From contig CAJWML010000029.1 in the NCBI GenBank assembly GCA_913043285.1, forward strand, positions 1 through 27,103: 27,103 nt of DNA, given 5' to 3'. Below the pieces are notes generated by a model that saw only the letters and a list, made by a program, of their open reading frames with translations, ran no database searches and was not told the DNA's origin. This DNA is from CAKZNE01 sp002695025. Lineage in GTDB: Bacteria > Bacteroidota > Bacteroidia > Flavobacteriales > Schleiferiaceae. The position numbers and the translations under genes were made by a program. Numbering within the stretch: the first letter of the stretch is position 1; each line of letters begins with the position of its first letter. Shown piece by piece: positions 1 to 7,553 of this stretch.

Positions 1-2
1 TT

Positions 3-32
3 AAAAAGCCCCCGGTTTTCCGGGGGCTTTTT
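3..32. terminator. Strong bidirectional intrinsic terminator
   Basis: A perfect inverted repeat (AAAAAGCCCCCGG, loop TTTT, CCGGGGGCTTTTT) is flanked by A and T runs on both sides, so it can terminate on either strand. It probably ends a gene lying left of the window. It could also catch read-through from the TlpA-like gene, which comes towards it on the minus strand. Confidence 0.9.
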
Positions 33-86
33 TTATTTAAGAGCTTCGGTGACCTGCTATCCGCCCAAGGCTACAAGCGTATGGTT

Positions 87-245
87 GGCCTGTCTGAAAT
101 CTTTTGTCAGGCTGAGTACCGTGCCTCGCGCGGTGTATCGAAGCCTGTACAGATCAGCATCTGATAACATTAAGCGTTTGGCTCATTTCGGTTGCCGCCC
201 TTCGATACTTTTCCTTGGCTGTAGCCTTCGGAAAAACTCAGGGAC
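87..245. repeat. Dispersed intergenic inverted repeat, copy A
   Basis: This gene-free stretch holds a forward arm at 106-143 (GTCAGGCTGAG ... GTATCGAAG) and a reverse arm at 200-245 that reads, on the minus strand, GTCCCTGAG ... GTATCGAAG. The two arms form a large imperfect inverted repeat. Parts recur near 7.3-7.5 kb: positions 87-112 match 7349-7374 at 21 of 26 bases, and GTGTATCGAAGCCTGTAC near 133-150 recurs with few changes at 7464-7480. The short ORFs read across it are not convincing genes. It looks like a REP/BIME-type intergenic element. Confidence 0.6.
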
Positions 246-272
246 AACCCTGGCACGGGCTTTTATGCTCCG

Positions 273-1706
273 TTAAGGCTGAACTTTATTTTTCATTTGG
301 TCCAGCAGTTCCCGGATCAATTTATCCGCGCCTGCGCCCGGCCTGGCACATTTGTTCTGTACTACCTTTCCGTTTGCATCCACCAATACACTCTGCGGAA
401 GGGTAGAGGTTCCGAACCTAGTATTGATCGTTTCGGACCACTGGCCTTCCGCAAAAAGGTTGATGGGTTCAAGTTGGTATTTTTCCAGCACGCTTTTCCA
501 TTTATCCGCCCTGGATTCAATGCAGATGTTCACGATAGCCACGGGCTCGTCCTTAAACTGGCGTACCAGTTGGTTTTCGTGTTCAAACCCCTTATAGCAG
601 GCTTTGCACCAGGTAGCCCAAAAGTTGATCAACAGGATCTTGCCTTTAAAGTCCGTGGGTTCAAAAGTTTTCCCTTCTTCATCCTTCAGGTAAAAATAAG
701 GCAGGTCCGAGCCGGCAGGAAGGAGAGGGTTGTCCTGTAGTTGTTCCGTAACCAGACGGGATAACTCCGGGCTATGGATATGCTTTAGCCATTCATCCTG
801 CCATACATGCCTGCCTTTGTCAATGACATGCGTAAAATACTCGGTTAGTAAAACATCTTTGATCTCCTGGCTGGCAAAGCTTTGTTCTATGGTTTCTATA
901 CGGATTAACGGAAAAGCCTGGTTGGGATCATTGGGGGCCGGGTTCTTCTTTGACGGTAAAGGGCTGATCTGATAGGTAAGGTACCAGCCTAAAAAGCGCA
1001 TATAAATGTCCACTCCTGCAAGATCAGCTCTTTCAATCGGAAGTGTTCCCATTACCCGTTTAAAAAAGTCTTTGGGAATGGAATCCCGGATACCCAGCAT
1101 TTTATAACGGTAGCGTGTGCTGCTAAGCTTGGAGGCTGCATTTACATAATCCAGGCGCAGGCTTTCAAATTCGCTATACCAGCTGGGTAGGTTAGAGGCC
1201 GCATACAGTTCCTTCTTCTGCCTGTCGGTAATGGAATCATAAGCAACGAGCAGCTCCGCTAAAGAACCTCCTCCCTGGTTCCAGTAAGTTCTGGGTCCCC
1301 AATCCGAGTGAGGATGCCGCTTTGCCAGGAACTCGTTTATCGCTTTATGTTTTCCGGAAAACCGGATACGGTGTGCCCCATCCGTAACCTGGATCTCGTT
1401 GTTCATATTGGGTTGGGTAAAAAGACGGAAATCCTGCGTATCAACGGTAAGGTTGTAATAGTGCCAGTTTTGGGTGGTGATATCCAGGTTCAGTAATTTT
1501 CCCGGAGGGATCCATGTGTCCAGGTGCTGGTTTTCATCAGAGGGCAGGTAAGGCCAGTTATCCAGCACTATGGGTATGGAATCCGGGCTTTCATTCAGGA
1601 TCTGTAATTGACTGCTGCCGTTCAGATCAAAACGGGTCTCCACGGGTGGAGTGCTACACCCCAACAGGAATAAAGCTTGTACCCCTAAAAATAGGATCTT
1701 CTTCAT
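273..1706 (-). CDS. TlpA-like thioredoxin-fold lipoprotein
   Basis: The 477-residue protein starts with a lipoprotein signal (lipobox LLGC, Cys17). The residues after the Cys are not acidic, so I expect it to stay in the periplasm rather than go to the cell surface. The first 330 or so residues are a region I do not recognise. The C-terminal part, from about residue 335, is an AhpC/TSA-type thioredoxin fold with the phrase NFWATWCKAC at about 361-370, whose WCKAC gives the redox CxxC pair, and a cis-Pro region at TLPQS. This is the usual Bacteroidota build of a membrane-anchored thiol-disulfide oxidoreductase with a long N-terminal extension. It is monocistronic, divergent from the sensor kinase at 1974. 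The ATG start is fixed by the signal peptide. Substrate unknown. Confidence 0.85.
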   Translation of the reverse strand: MKKILFLGVQALFLLGCSTPPVETRFDLNGSSQLQILNESPDSIPIVLDNWPYLPSDENQHLDTWIPPGKLLNLDITTQNWHYYNLTVDTQDFRLFTQPNMNNEIQVTDGAHRIRFSGKHKAINEFLAKRHPHSDWGPRTYWNQGGGSLAELLVAYDSITDRQKKELYAASNLPSWYSEFESLRLDYVNAASKLSSTRYRYKMLGIRDSIPKDFFKRVMGTLPIERADLAGVDIYMRFLGWYLTYQISPLPSKKNPAPNDPNQAFPLIRIETIEQSFASQEIKDVLLTEYFTHVIDKGRHVWQDEWLKHIHSPELSRLVTEQLQDNPLLPAGSDLPYFYLKDEEGKTFEPTDFKGKILLINFWATWCKACYKGFEHENQLVRQFKDEPVAIVNICIESRADKWKSVLEKYQLEPINLFAEGQWSETINTRFGTSTLPQSVLVDANGKVVQNKCARPGAGADKLIRELLDQMKNKVQP

Positions 1707-1949
1707 GGCTATTCAATACTATAGTAAAACCCGGTTGGGGTGGAAAGTTAGGAAATCAGGCCACACTCAATGGTGTCCGATACGTGAGAGTTGTGCTTGC
1801 AGGTGCCGGATTCCCTTATGGCTGAGTTTTCGGATAGCCCCTGTAAACATAGCAAGGTATCACCTCACTGTGGGACGCTCCTGGAAAGTGAAAAAAGTAA
1901 TTTCAAGGCTCAATTTTCCAGTTTCGCCCCTTTTTACCTTCCCTCTTTC

Positions 1950-1957
1950 TACCTTTA
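1950..1957 (+). promoter_or_regulatory. Possible -7 element for the LytS/LytTR operon
   Basis: TACCTTTA matches the Bacteroidota -7 consensus TAnnTTTG at all but the last base and lies 16 bases before the kinase start codon. No clear -33 TTG is visible. The preceding T/C-rich stretch contains TTTTTACCTT and TTTCTACCTT 15 bases apart. Confidence 0.35.
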
Positions 1958-1973
1958 GAAGCAAGTTTGCATT

Positions 1974-2996
1974 ATGCTGCGTAGTTCAGAGAAGAAGCTC
2001 GTATACTATAGTACTCTTTTTATAGTACTTATAATTAACTCACCCAAGCTTATGTCTGTGCGGGAGTCGGGTATGCTGGCGCCTTTTATGGAGTTCAATC
2101 TCTGGGAATATCTTTTTCAGCTTTTGTACAATGCGCTGTTTTGCCTGGCCGGCTACAGCCTTAACCTCAGGCCTTACTTTTACCCGCGCTCCGCAAGGCG
2201 GGAGTTGGTGCGTACCCTCGTAGCTAATCTTCTCTTTTTAGGGGGCGCTCTTGTTTTGGGTATCTTTCTACAGGAACTGCTTTTTGAGATCAGCCTTCCC
2301 CAGCAGATATTCAGGGTTTCGTATTTCGCGCGCCTGGGCCTTTCACTGGTTATGGTGTACATCAGTGTGCGCATTATACGAAGTCAGCGGCTGGCGCGCA
2401 GCCAGGAGGCTGAGCGCAACCGGCTTATGAATCTGTATACCACCTCTCAGTTGCAATTGCTCAAAAGCCAGCTAAACCCGCATTTTTTCTTCAATGCCCT
2501 TAGTGTGCTTTCGTCTATTGTGCAGGAAAACCCGGACCGGGCCCGTATTTACATCAACCACCTCAGTAAAGTGTTTCGCTATGTATTGCAGAGTTCCCCG
2601 GAACTGGTAAGCCTTCAAAAAGAACTCAACGCCTTACAATCCTATATTCAGCTTATACACATGCGTTTTGAAAAAGCCGTGGAAATACGGGTGGATGTTC
2701 CGGAGTCCTACCTCCGTAAACTCATCCCGCATATATCCTTGCAACCTTTGCTGGAAAATGCCGTAAAGCACAATACGGTTTCAATGGATAAACCACTGCA
2801 TATACGGGTATATACCGAGGGAGAAAAACTGGTGGTGGAAAACAACCTTCAGCTTATGGCCCACGCAGAGGAAGGTACGCGTACAGGGCTCAGTAATCTG
2901 GCTGAGCGCTTTAAGGTGCTGATGTCTCAAAGCCTGAGTATTGATAAGACGGACGAGTACTTCCGAGTATATTTACCTTTAAAACCGGTCCCATGA
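1974..2996 (+). CDS. LytS-type sensor histidine kinase
   Basis: This 340-residue membrane sensor has about four hydrophobic segments in residues 9-135 and no recognisable extracellular ligand domain. A short coiled stretch leads to the His_kinase (PF06580) core: LNPHFFFNAL with phospho-acceptor His170, then the N-box QPLLENAVKHN at about 257-267. The usual second glycine box is reduced to the region around TGLSNLAERF. It should phosphorylate the response regulator directly downstream, whose ATG overlaps this stop codon (ATGA), a sign of translational coupling. The input signal cannot be read from the sequence. It is one of two such pairs in the window. Confidence 0.88.
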   Translation: MLRSSEKKLVYYSTLFIVLIINSPKLMSVRESGMLAPFMEFNLWEYLFQLLYNALFCLAGYSLNLRPYFYPRSARRELVRTLVANLLFLGGALVLGIFLQELLFEISLPQQIFRVSYFARLGLSLVMVYISVRIIRSQRLARSQEAERNRLMNLYTTSQLQLLKSQLNPHFFFNALSVLSSIVQENPDRARIYINHLSKVFRYVLQSSPELVSLQKELNALQSYIQLIHMRFEKAVEIRVDVPESYLRKLIPHISLQPLLENAVKHNTVSMDKPLHIRVYTEGEKLVVENNLQLMAHAEEGTRTGLSNLAERFKVLMSQSLSIDKTDEYFRVYLPLKPVP

Positions 2997-3766
2997 AAGT
3001 AGTGTTGATAGAGGATGAAGCGCCTACTTTACGCCTCTTGCAGAGTACCTTGAAGCGTGTGGCCCCGGAGGTAGTAGTGGTGCAAAGCTTTGATGAGGTA
3101 GAGGCTGCCGCCAATTGGTTTAAGGACCATCCGTACGCTTGTGACCTGGCTTTTATGGATATCCGTCTCAGTGACGGCCTTTCTCTTGAAATATTTTCAC
3201 GGGCCAGGGTAGAGGTGCCGGTGGTATTTGTTACCGCCTATGATGAGTATGCCCTGGAAGCCTTTAATACCAATGGTATTGCCTATCTTTTAAAACCTGT
3301 GGACGATGAACAGGTGGCAATGGCCATCAGCAAGTTTAAACGGTTAACAGCCGGAGGGACTGAAATGATGCTGGGCTATCGCAGGCAAATGGAAAGCCTG
3401 TTGCAACAATTGCAGCCTGAGCGACAATACCGCCAATCTTTCCTGCTATACCACCGCGATAAAATGGTACCGGTAAAAACAGCGCAACTGGCCTGGATAC
3501 ACACGGAGAACGAGCTTTGTAAGGCCCGGTCCCGGGATGGTCATACTTACGTGATGGAAGGTTCCCTGGAAAAGATCATGGAGCAGCTGAATCCGGATGA
3601 TTTTTACCGCGTGAACCGCCAATACATTGTGAATAGGAATGCCATAGAGGAGCTGCAGTTTTATTTCAATGGCCGCCTTTCCCTCGTACTCTCTCCCCCG
3701 GCTGTAGAGCGTGTGCTGGTCAGTAAGGCGCGGGCCTCTGATCTTAAGCATTGGTTAAACCATTAG
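2993..3766 (+). CDS. LytTR-family response regulator
   Basis: The 257-residue protein has an N-terminal receiver domain with acidic pair Glu7-Asp8, phospho-acceptor Asp56 (AFMDIRLSDG), Thr81 and Lys101 (LLKPVDD). A LytTR DNA-binding domain occupies about residues 150-255 (LAWIHTENELCKA ... FYRVNRQYIVN). It overlaps the upstream kinase gene by four bases and is its evident partner. The regulated genes are unknown. Candidates by proximity are the divergent TlpA-like lipoprotein and the hydroxylase downstream, but no LytTR operator is clear enough to name. Confidence 0.9.
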   Translation: MKVVLIEDEAPTLRLLQSTLKRVAPEVVVVQSFDEVEAAANWFKDHPYACDLAFMDIRLSDGLSLEIFSRARVEVPVVFVTAYDEYALEAFNTNGIAYLLKPVDDEQVAMAISKFKRLTAGGTEMMLGYRRQMESLLQQLQPERQYRQSFLLYHRDKMVPVKTAQLAWIHTENELCKARSRDGHTYVMEGSLEKIMEQLNPDDFYRVNRQYIVNRNAIEELQFYFNGRLSLVLSPPAVERVLVSKARASDLKHWLNH

Positions 3767-3826
3767 TTGAACCTCTTATTTTACAGCTTCACCATTAACA
3801 TACCTGCGTATGGAGTGATCACTTTC

Positions 3827-3841
3827 CACCTTTGTACAAAG
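3827..3841 (+). promoter_or_regulatory. Candidate promoter with palindrome before the hydroxylase gene
   Basis: CACCTTTG (3827-3834) differs from TAnnTTTG only in the first base. It overlaps the perfect 12-base palindrome CTTTGTACAAAG (3830-3841). The hydroxylase ATG follows nine bases later, so the leader would be very short. A bound protein here would block initiation, but the palindrome may be chance. Confidence 0.35.
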
Positions 3842-3850
3842 TTTTAGACT

Positions 3851-4627
3851 ATGTTCAGTACAGAAGTGGAGCCTTACGGTAAATGGGTGTTAATCTTTGT
3901 GATCTTGTTGATCACCGCGGAAATTATAGGGAGCTGGCGGCAACGAAAGAAAAGTTACGAGTTGAGGGATACTATTTCCAACATTCTTATTTTCATCGGT
4001 TTCCAGTTTTTTAAGATCCTGCTTACGGGTTATCAGCTGGCTATCCTTGGCTTTGGGGAACACTTTGCTCTCTTTCATCTCCCGGAAAAGCCCTGGGTCT
4101 TCGTGTTGTCATTTATAGCGGCAGACTTTACCTATTACTGGTTTCACCGTCTTTCACATCGGTATAGTTTGCTTTGGGCCTTTCATCTGGTACATCATTC
4201 CAGCACCAGGATGAATTTTACCACGGCTTACCGGCTACACTGGTTCAGTGGTCTTATTACCCCCTTCTTTTACCTTCCGGCCATATTACTGGGGTTGCCG
4301 GCTAAATTCCTGGTTATTTCCATAGCGCTCAACCTGGCGTATCAGTTCTTCCTGCACACCCGGCTTATCGGTAAACTACCCTGGATAGAGGGTATTATGG
4401 ATACGCCCAGCGCCCACCGGGTACACCACGGTATAAACCCTCACTATATTGATAAGAACTTTGGCGGAGTGTTTATTTTCTGGGACCGGCTCTTTGGTAC
4501 GTATCAAGAGGAGGTTGAAGAACCCGTATACGGCATTACCACCGGCTTTGTAGGCTATAACCCCTTTTCCATTATGCTGTATGGTTTCAGGCGGTTATTT
4601 AAAAATGCCTTGCGGCAGCTGCGCTGA
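3851..4627 (+). CDS. Sterol desaturase / fatty acid hydroxylase family membrane protein
   Basis: This 258-residue integral membrane di-iron enzyme carries the histidine clusters of the FA_hydroxylase family (PF04116): HRLSH (99-103), HLVHH (112-116) and HRVHH (189-193), with an extra His169 in FLHT. Hydrophobic segments lie at about 12-27, 45-66, 80-97 and 132-168. Members use O2 to hydroxylate or desaturate lipids such as fatty acids, sterols or carotenoids. The substrate cannot be told from sequence, and bacterial members are often carried without sterol synthesis. It follows the LytTR regulator on the same strand with an 84-base gap that contains its own likely promoter. Confidence 0.85.
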   Translation: MFSTEVEPYGKWVLIFVILLITAEIIGSWRQRKKSYELRDTISNILIFIGFQFFKILLTGYQLAILGFGEHFALFHLPEKPWVFVLSFIAADFTYYWFHRLSHRYSLLWAFHLVHHSSTRMNFTTAYRLHWFSGLITPFFYLPAILLGLPAKFLVISIALNLAYQFFLHTRLIGKLPWIEGIMDTPSAHRVHHGINPHYIDKNFGGVFIFWDRLFGTYQEEVEEPVYGITTGFVGYNPFSIMLYGFRRLFKNALRQLR

Positions 4628-4716
4628 TAGTTCACCCCCGCATTTGTCAGCTTTACCCTTTTTTGGATTTCAGTATAGCGGTGAAACGCTCAATTTTGGT
4701 GACATAATCAATAAAG

Positions 4717-5478
4717 ATGAACACCATGAAAATGATTGAATTAAAATTGAAAAGTCGCTTTTTCAGATTAATGGGAATAGCTTTACTGGCTCCGGTACTA
4801 TTTCTTTCTTCCTGTAATAAGGATGATGACGATGATACGCAGGAGCAAACCATAAGCGAGGAGGAAGCTGCTGAAGTGGTGATCGCTTCGGTAAGTGCTG
4901 AAACAGCGGGTATGGTTGGCCAGGTAGAAGAAGCAAGTTTGCTTATTACCGCTGAGATTGACGAAGACGATTGCAATCAGACCGTTACCGGTTCCATTAC
5001 CGGCTCCAACCCTCCGGGAACCGTAATGGAGTATACTTACGATTACAACCGTAGTTACACCCTTAGCTGCGATGGTAGCAATGAACCTCAAAGCCTCACG
5101 TACGCGTTCACCGGTACTTCCGGCTACAATGCCCCGCGTATGGCTTCTGATGATCATGTTAGCTCTGAGGCGTCCGTGACCGGGCTGGGCTCGTCATCCG
5201 TAAACCTTACGTTTAACCAGAGCTATGGACGTAACGGTAGCCAGCAATCCAAAATAAGGAATAAACAAGCCTTTACCAGCAAGGTAAGCGTGCAAACCAA
5301 CAACCTGGTGGTAAATAAGCTTACTAAAAAGGTTGAGTCTGGTAATGCTACTGTGAACATCAGCGGTAAGAGCAGTAACGGAAGTAATTTTGCGTATACC
5401 GGAACCATAGTTTTTAATGGTAACGGGCAAGCCACACTCAATATCCAGGGTGGAGGTACCTACGTTATAAACCTGTGA
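4717..5478 (+). CDS. Probable surface-exposed lipoprotein of unknown function
   Basis: The 253-residue protein begins with a long basic leader, a hydrophobic stretch and a lipobox ending LSSC (Cys33). The Cys is followed by NKDDDDDTQEQ. An acidic run right after the lipidated Cys matches the lipoprotein export signal known to send Bacteroidota lipoproteins to the outer surface. The mature part is rich in Thr, Ser, Gly and Asn, with alternating beta-strand-like patterns and two further Cys (in DDCNQT and LSCDGS) that could pair. I recognise no family. ATG at 4729 or one at residue 19 are possible alternative starts. It is followed by a strong shared terminator. Confidence 0.7.
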   Translation: MNTMKMIELKLKSRFFRLMGIALLAPVLFLSSCNKDDDDDTQEQTISEEEAAEVVIASVSAETAGMVGQVEEASLLITAEIDEDDCNQTVTGSITGSNPPGTVMEYTYDYNRSYTLSCDGSNEPQSLTYAFTGTSGYNAPRMASDDHVSSEASVTGLGSSSVNLTFNQSYGRNGSQQSKIRNKQAFTSKVSVQTNNLVVNKLTKKVESGNATVNISGKSSNGSNFAYTGTIVFNGNGQATLNIQGGGTYVINL

Positions 5479-5551
5479 GCGTGATGCTTGCCGGGATGAA
5501 AGAAGCTATCGCCAAAAGATGATGAAGTTGAGATTAGTTTGGCTCATAGTG

Positions 5552-5580
5552 AAAGATCCACGTCCTTGGCGTGGATCTTT
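5552..5580. terminator. Bidirectional terminator between convergent genes
   Basis: A perfect 11-base-pair stem (AAAGATCCACG / CGTGGATCTTT) with loop TCCTTGG lies between the lipoprotein gene (plus) and the SDR gene (minus). Symmetry and T runs allow it to serve both. Confidence 0.85.
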
Positions 5581-5644
5581 TCATGGGTTATCATAAAGGT
5601 ATTCCAGGTATCCTTAATGGGTAAACCCAGAGCCTCATTAATCT

Positions 5645-6436
5645 TCATATCGACTTTAACACTCCTCCGTCAACACGTAAGGAAGCCCCATTTGTGGCAA
5701 TGGAAAGAGGGCTTGCCAAATAAGCAGCTAAAGATGCAATCTCAGATGGATCAATGAACCGTTGTAACAGAGAATCGGGGTTTGTTTGTTGAATGATAGC
5801 TGTTTTCATTTGTTCCACGCTTACATTCTGGTTTTTCGCAATATGCTCTATGATAGTTGCAACTCCATCTGAATAAGTTGGTCCACCCAAAATGGAATTG
5901 ACGGTTACATTTTTGCCTATGGTAAGCTTTGATAACCCATTGCTTACCGCCATCATAGCGGCTTTTGTCATTCCGTAATGGATCATATTGGCCGGAATGT
6001 TTACTCCTGACTCACTACTGATAAAGACAATCCGCCCAAAGTTTCTATCCAGCATTCCCGGTAAAAAATGCCTGGATAAACGAATGCTACTCATTACGTT
6101 AACCTCAAATATTCGCATCCAATCTTCATCAGTTATATCTCCGAATTCTTTCAGTTCAAATATTCCCACATTGTTAACGAGTATGTCAATGGACTTCAAC
6201 GAACTCTGAAGGGTATTGACTTCTTCAGAATTGGAAAAGTCAGCTGCAATTCCTGAAACAGAACCATTGGGAAACTTCTTCTTTAATCTTTTTACTGCTT
6301 TCCCTAGCTTTTCTTTTTCACGGCCGTTGATGATCACTTCTGCCCCTTCCTGCAGAAGTTGCTGAGCTATAGCAAACCCAATTCCTTGGGTTGAACCACT
6401 TATAAAGGCTCTTTTAGAGACTAACTTTAAATTCAT
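5645..6436 (-). CDS. Short-chain dehydrogenase/reductase (SDR)
   Basis: This 263-residue classical SDR has the cofactor motif GSTQGIG (14-20, Gly14-x3-Gly18-x-Gly20), the NNVG motif at 88-91, catalytic Asn113, Ser140/141 (FISSESG), Tyr154 and Lys158 (YGMTK), and the usual C-terminal DGG. It would catalyse NAD(P)(H)-dependent oxidation or reduction of an alcohol/ketone in the cytoplasm. Arg40 after the second strand (NGRE) suggests a preference for NADP(H). Its start lies 46 bases after the TetR stop on the same strand, so the two form an operon. The pair is more A+T-rich than both flanks, which may reflect transfer. The substrate is unknown but may be related to the TetR inducer. Confidence 0.9.
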   Translation of the reverse strand: MNLKLVSKRAFISGSTQGIGFAIAQQLLQEGAEVIINGREKEKLGKAVKRLKKKFPNGSVSGIAADFSNSEEVNTLQSSLKSIDILVNNVGIFELKEFGDITDEDWMRIFEVNVMSSIRLSRHFLPGMLDRNFGRIVFISSESGVNIPANMIHYGMTKAAMMAVSNGLSKLTIGKNVTVNSILGGPTYSDGVATIIEHIAKNQNVSVEQMKTAIIQQTNPDSLLQRFIDPSEIASLAAYLASPLSIATNGASLRVDGGVLKSI

Positions 6437-6482
6437 AGTTTATTCATTATTGTATTGATCGTTCCATAAATGGGTAAAAAAA

Positions 6483-7064
6483 TTAGCTGATAACAGCTAA
6501 TTGCATTTCAATTTGTTGAAGTAAAGCTCCCTTGTCCGGGTACATTCTCCTCAACGTATTTAAGCCACACCAGAAGGTGATAAGATACCTTCCAAGAATT
6601 GCCGGATCTGTTCGGTTTGATATAGTTTTTGAAGTTTGAGCTTTTCGAATGGTATCCGTAAACATTTGCTCTACGTCTTTTAGAATATTCACGGCTTCCA
6701 GTTCCAACTCCTCATCTACAAAGCTCATTTCCACCACAGTATTGGCTATAATGCATCCCTTTATATGCTCTTTTTTGTCAGCCTCAGCGATACTTCTAAA
6801 GAAACTTTTGATCAGGTCTAAAGGTGCCGGACTTGTATTCAGTTCCTGTTTAAATTGATCAAAAGCTTCTCTTCTTTGGATGATCGCTTTTTTGAAAACC
6901 TCCTTTTTACCTCCTTTAAAGGTGTTGTAAAAACTACCACTACCGGCACCGGTTACCTGGAGTAAGTCACTTAATGAAGTAGCAGTATAGCCTTTTTTCC
7001 AAAAAACTTCTTGTGCTTTTCCTATCAAGTGATCATCACTATGGCGGGTTGGTCTTCCTCTCAT
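6483..7064 (-). CDS. TetR/AcrR-family transcriptional regulator
   Basis: The 193-residue protein has an N-terminal TetR helix-turn-helix at about residues 10-55 (HLIGKAQEVFWKKGYTATS, then the recognition segment SGSFYNTFKGGKKEVF). An all-helical ligand-binding domain follows. The C-terminal part resembles the YxaF/LmrA-like members, but I cannot assign a ligand. It is the first gene of a two-gene operon with the SDR. A perfect 12-base inverted repeat covers its promoter and touches its start codon, so autorepression is very likely. The ligand is probably an SDR substrate or a toxic compound. Confidence 0.88.
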   Translation of the reverse strand: MRGRPTRHSDDHLIGKAQEVFWKKGYTATSLSDLLQVTGAGSGSFYNTFKGGKKEVFKKAIIQRREAFDQFKQELNTSPAPLDLIKSFFRSIAEADKKEHIKGCIIANTVVEMSFVDEELELEAVNILKDVEQMFTDTIRKAQTSKTISNRTDPAILGRYLITFWCGLNTLRRMYPDKGALLQQIEMQLAVIS

Positions 7065-7096
7065 TTTATTTTTGTATTGATTGGTACAAAAATAAA
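7065..7096 (-). promoter_or_regulatory. TetR promoter and operator palindrome
   Basis: TTTATTTTTGTA (7065-7076) and TACAAAAATAAA (7085-7096) form a perfect 12-base inverted repeat with an 8-base spacer, directly against the TetR start codon. The minus-strand -7 element TATTTTTG (7087-7094) lies inside the outer arm, so a bound dimer would cover the transcription start. This is the arrangement expected of a TetR autoregulatory operator. The same element also appears on the plus strand because of the symmetry. Confidence 0.7.
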
Positions 7097-7553
7097 GAGC
7101 ATACCCTGATACGGCATTCTTTTGTCTAAATTATTTACCGCAAACTTGAGATCCCCTTCCCGTTCAGAGTTTTACCTCTTATTGCATGGCTGGCCATGCA
7201 GGGATGAACCAGAGGAGTAATTAGAAAATCTTCAATCTTAATAGTGGTAATCAGTTTCTTTGAGATTCACCGAATGATACTTAACAGGTAGGGTTGTTTT
7301 TTTCTTTTTCGGGTTATTCCGCTGAAGCGAAAACTCAGGATGACTACTGGCCTGCTTCAAATCCTTTGCCAGGCAGCACCCAGTAAGCTACTTGTATCAA
7401 ACTAAGAAAAGGCGTCAGTCTGAGTGGGTGCGAAGCACCAGTATCGAAGACTGCACGCTAACAGTGTACCGAAGCCTGAACAACCGCTGGTTATGGAATT
7501 AATGTGAAGAACCGGCTTGGCAATACTGAAGTTTAACTGAACAGCTATAAAAC
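7097..7553. other. Gene-free intergenic region of about 460 bases
   Basis: No convincing gene is seen. It contains an 8-base-pair hairpin, TGCATGGC-TG-GCCATGCA, at 7183-7200, and copy B of the dispersed repeat at 7319-7480. No U-tract follows the hairpin, so it is not a clear terminator. Confidence 0.6.
7319..7480. repeat. Dispersed intergenic inverted repeat, copy B
   Basis: A reverse arm at 7319-7343 reads on the minus strand GTCATCCTGAG followed by a GAAGCG-like stretch. A forward arm at 7414-7449 reads GTCAGTCTGAG ... GTATCGAAG. Positions 7349-7374 match 87-112 at 21 of 26 bases, and 7464-7480 (GTGTACCGAAGCCTGAA) matches the end of the copy A forward arm. GTCATCCTGAG/CGAAG-type sequences are, to my knowledge, frequent between genes in Bacteroidota genomes. 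It has no coding content. Confidence 0.6.

Noticed and set aside
297..740. 147-codon open frame on the plus strand
   Set aside because: It lies antisense to the TlpA-like gene, whose thioredoxin motif and lipobox are clear, and has no recognisable domain.
1931..1955. Direct repeats TTTTTACCTT / TTTCTACCTT as a LytTR operator
   Set aside because: The 15-base spacing does not fit the roughly 21-base period usual for LytTR sites, and the stretch is simply pyrimidine-rich.
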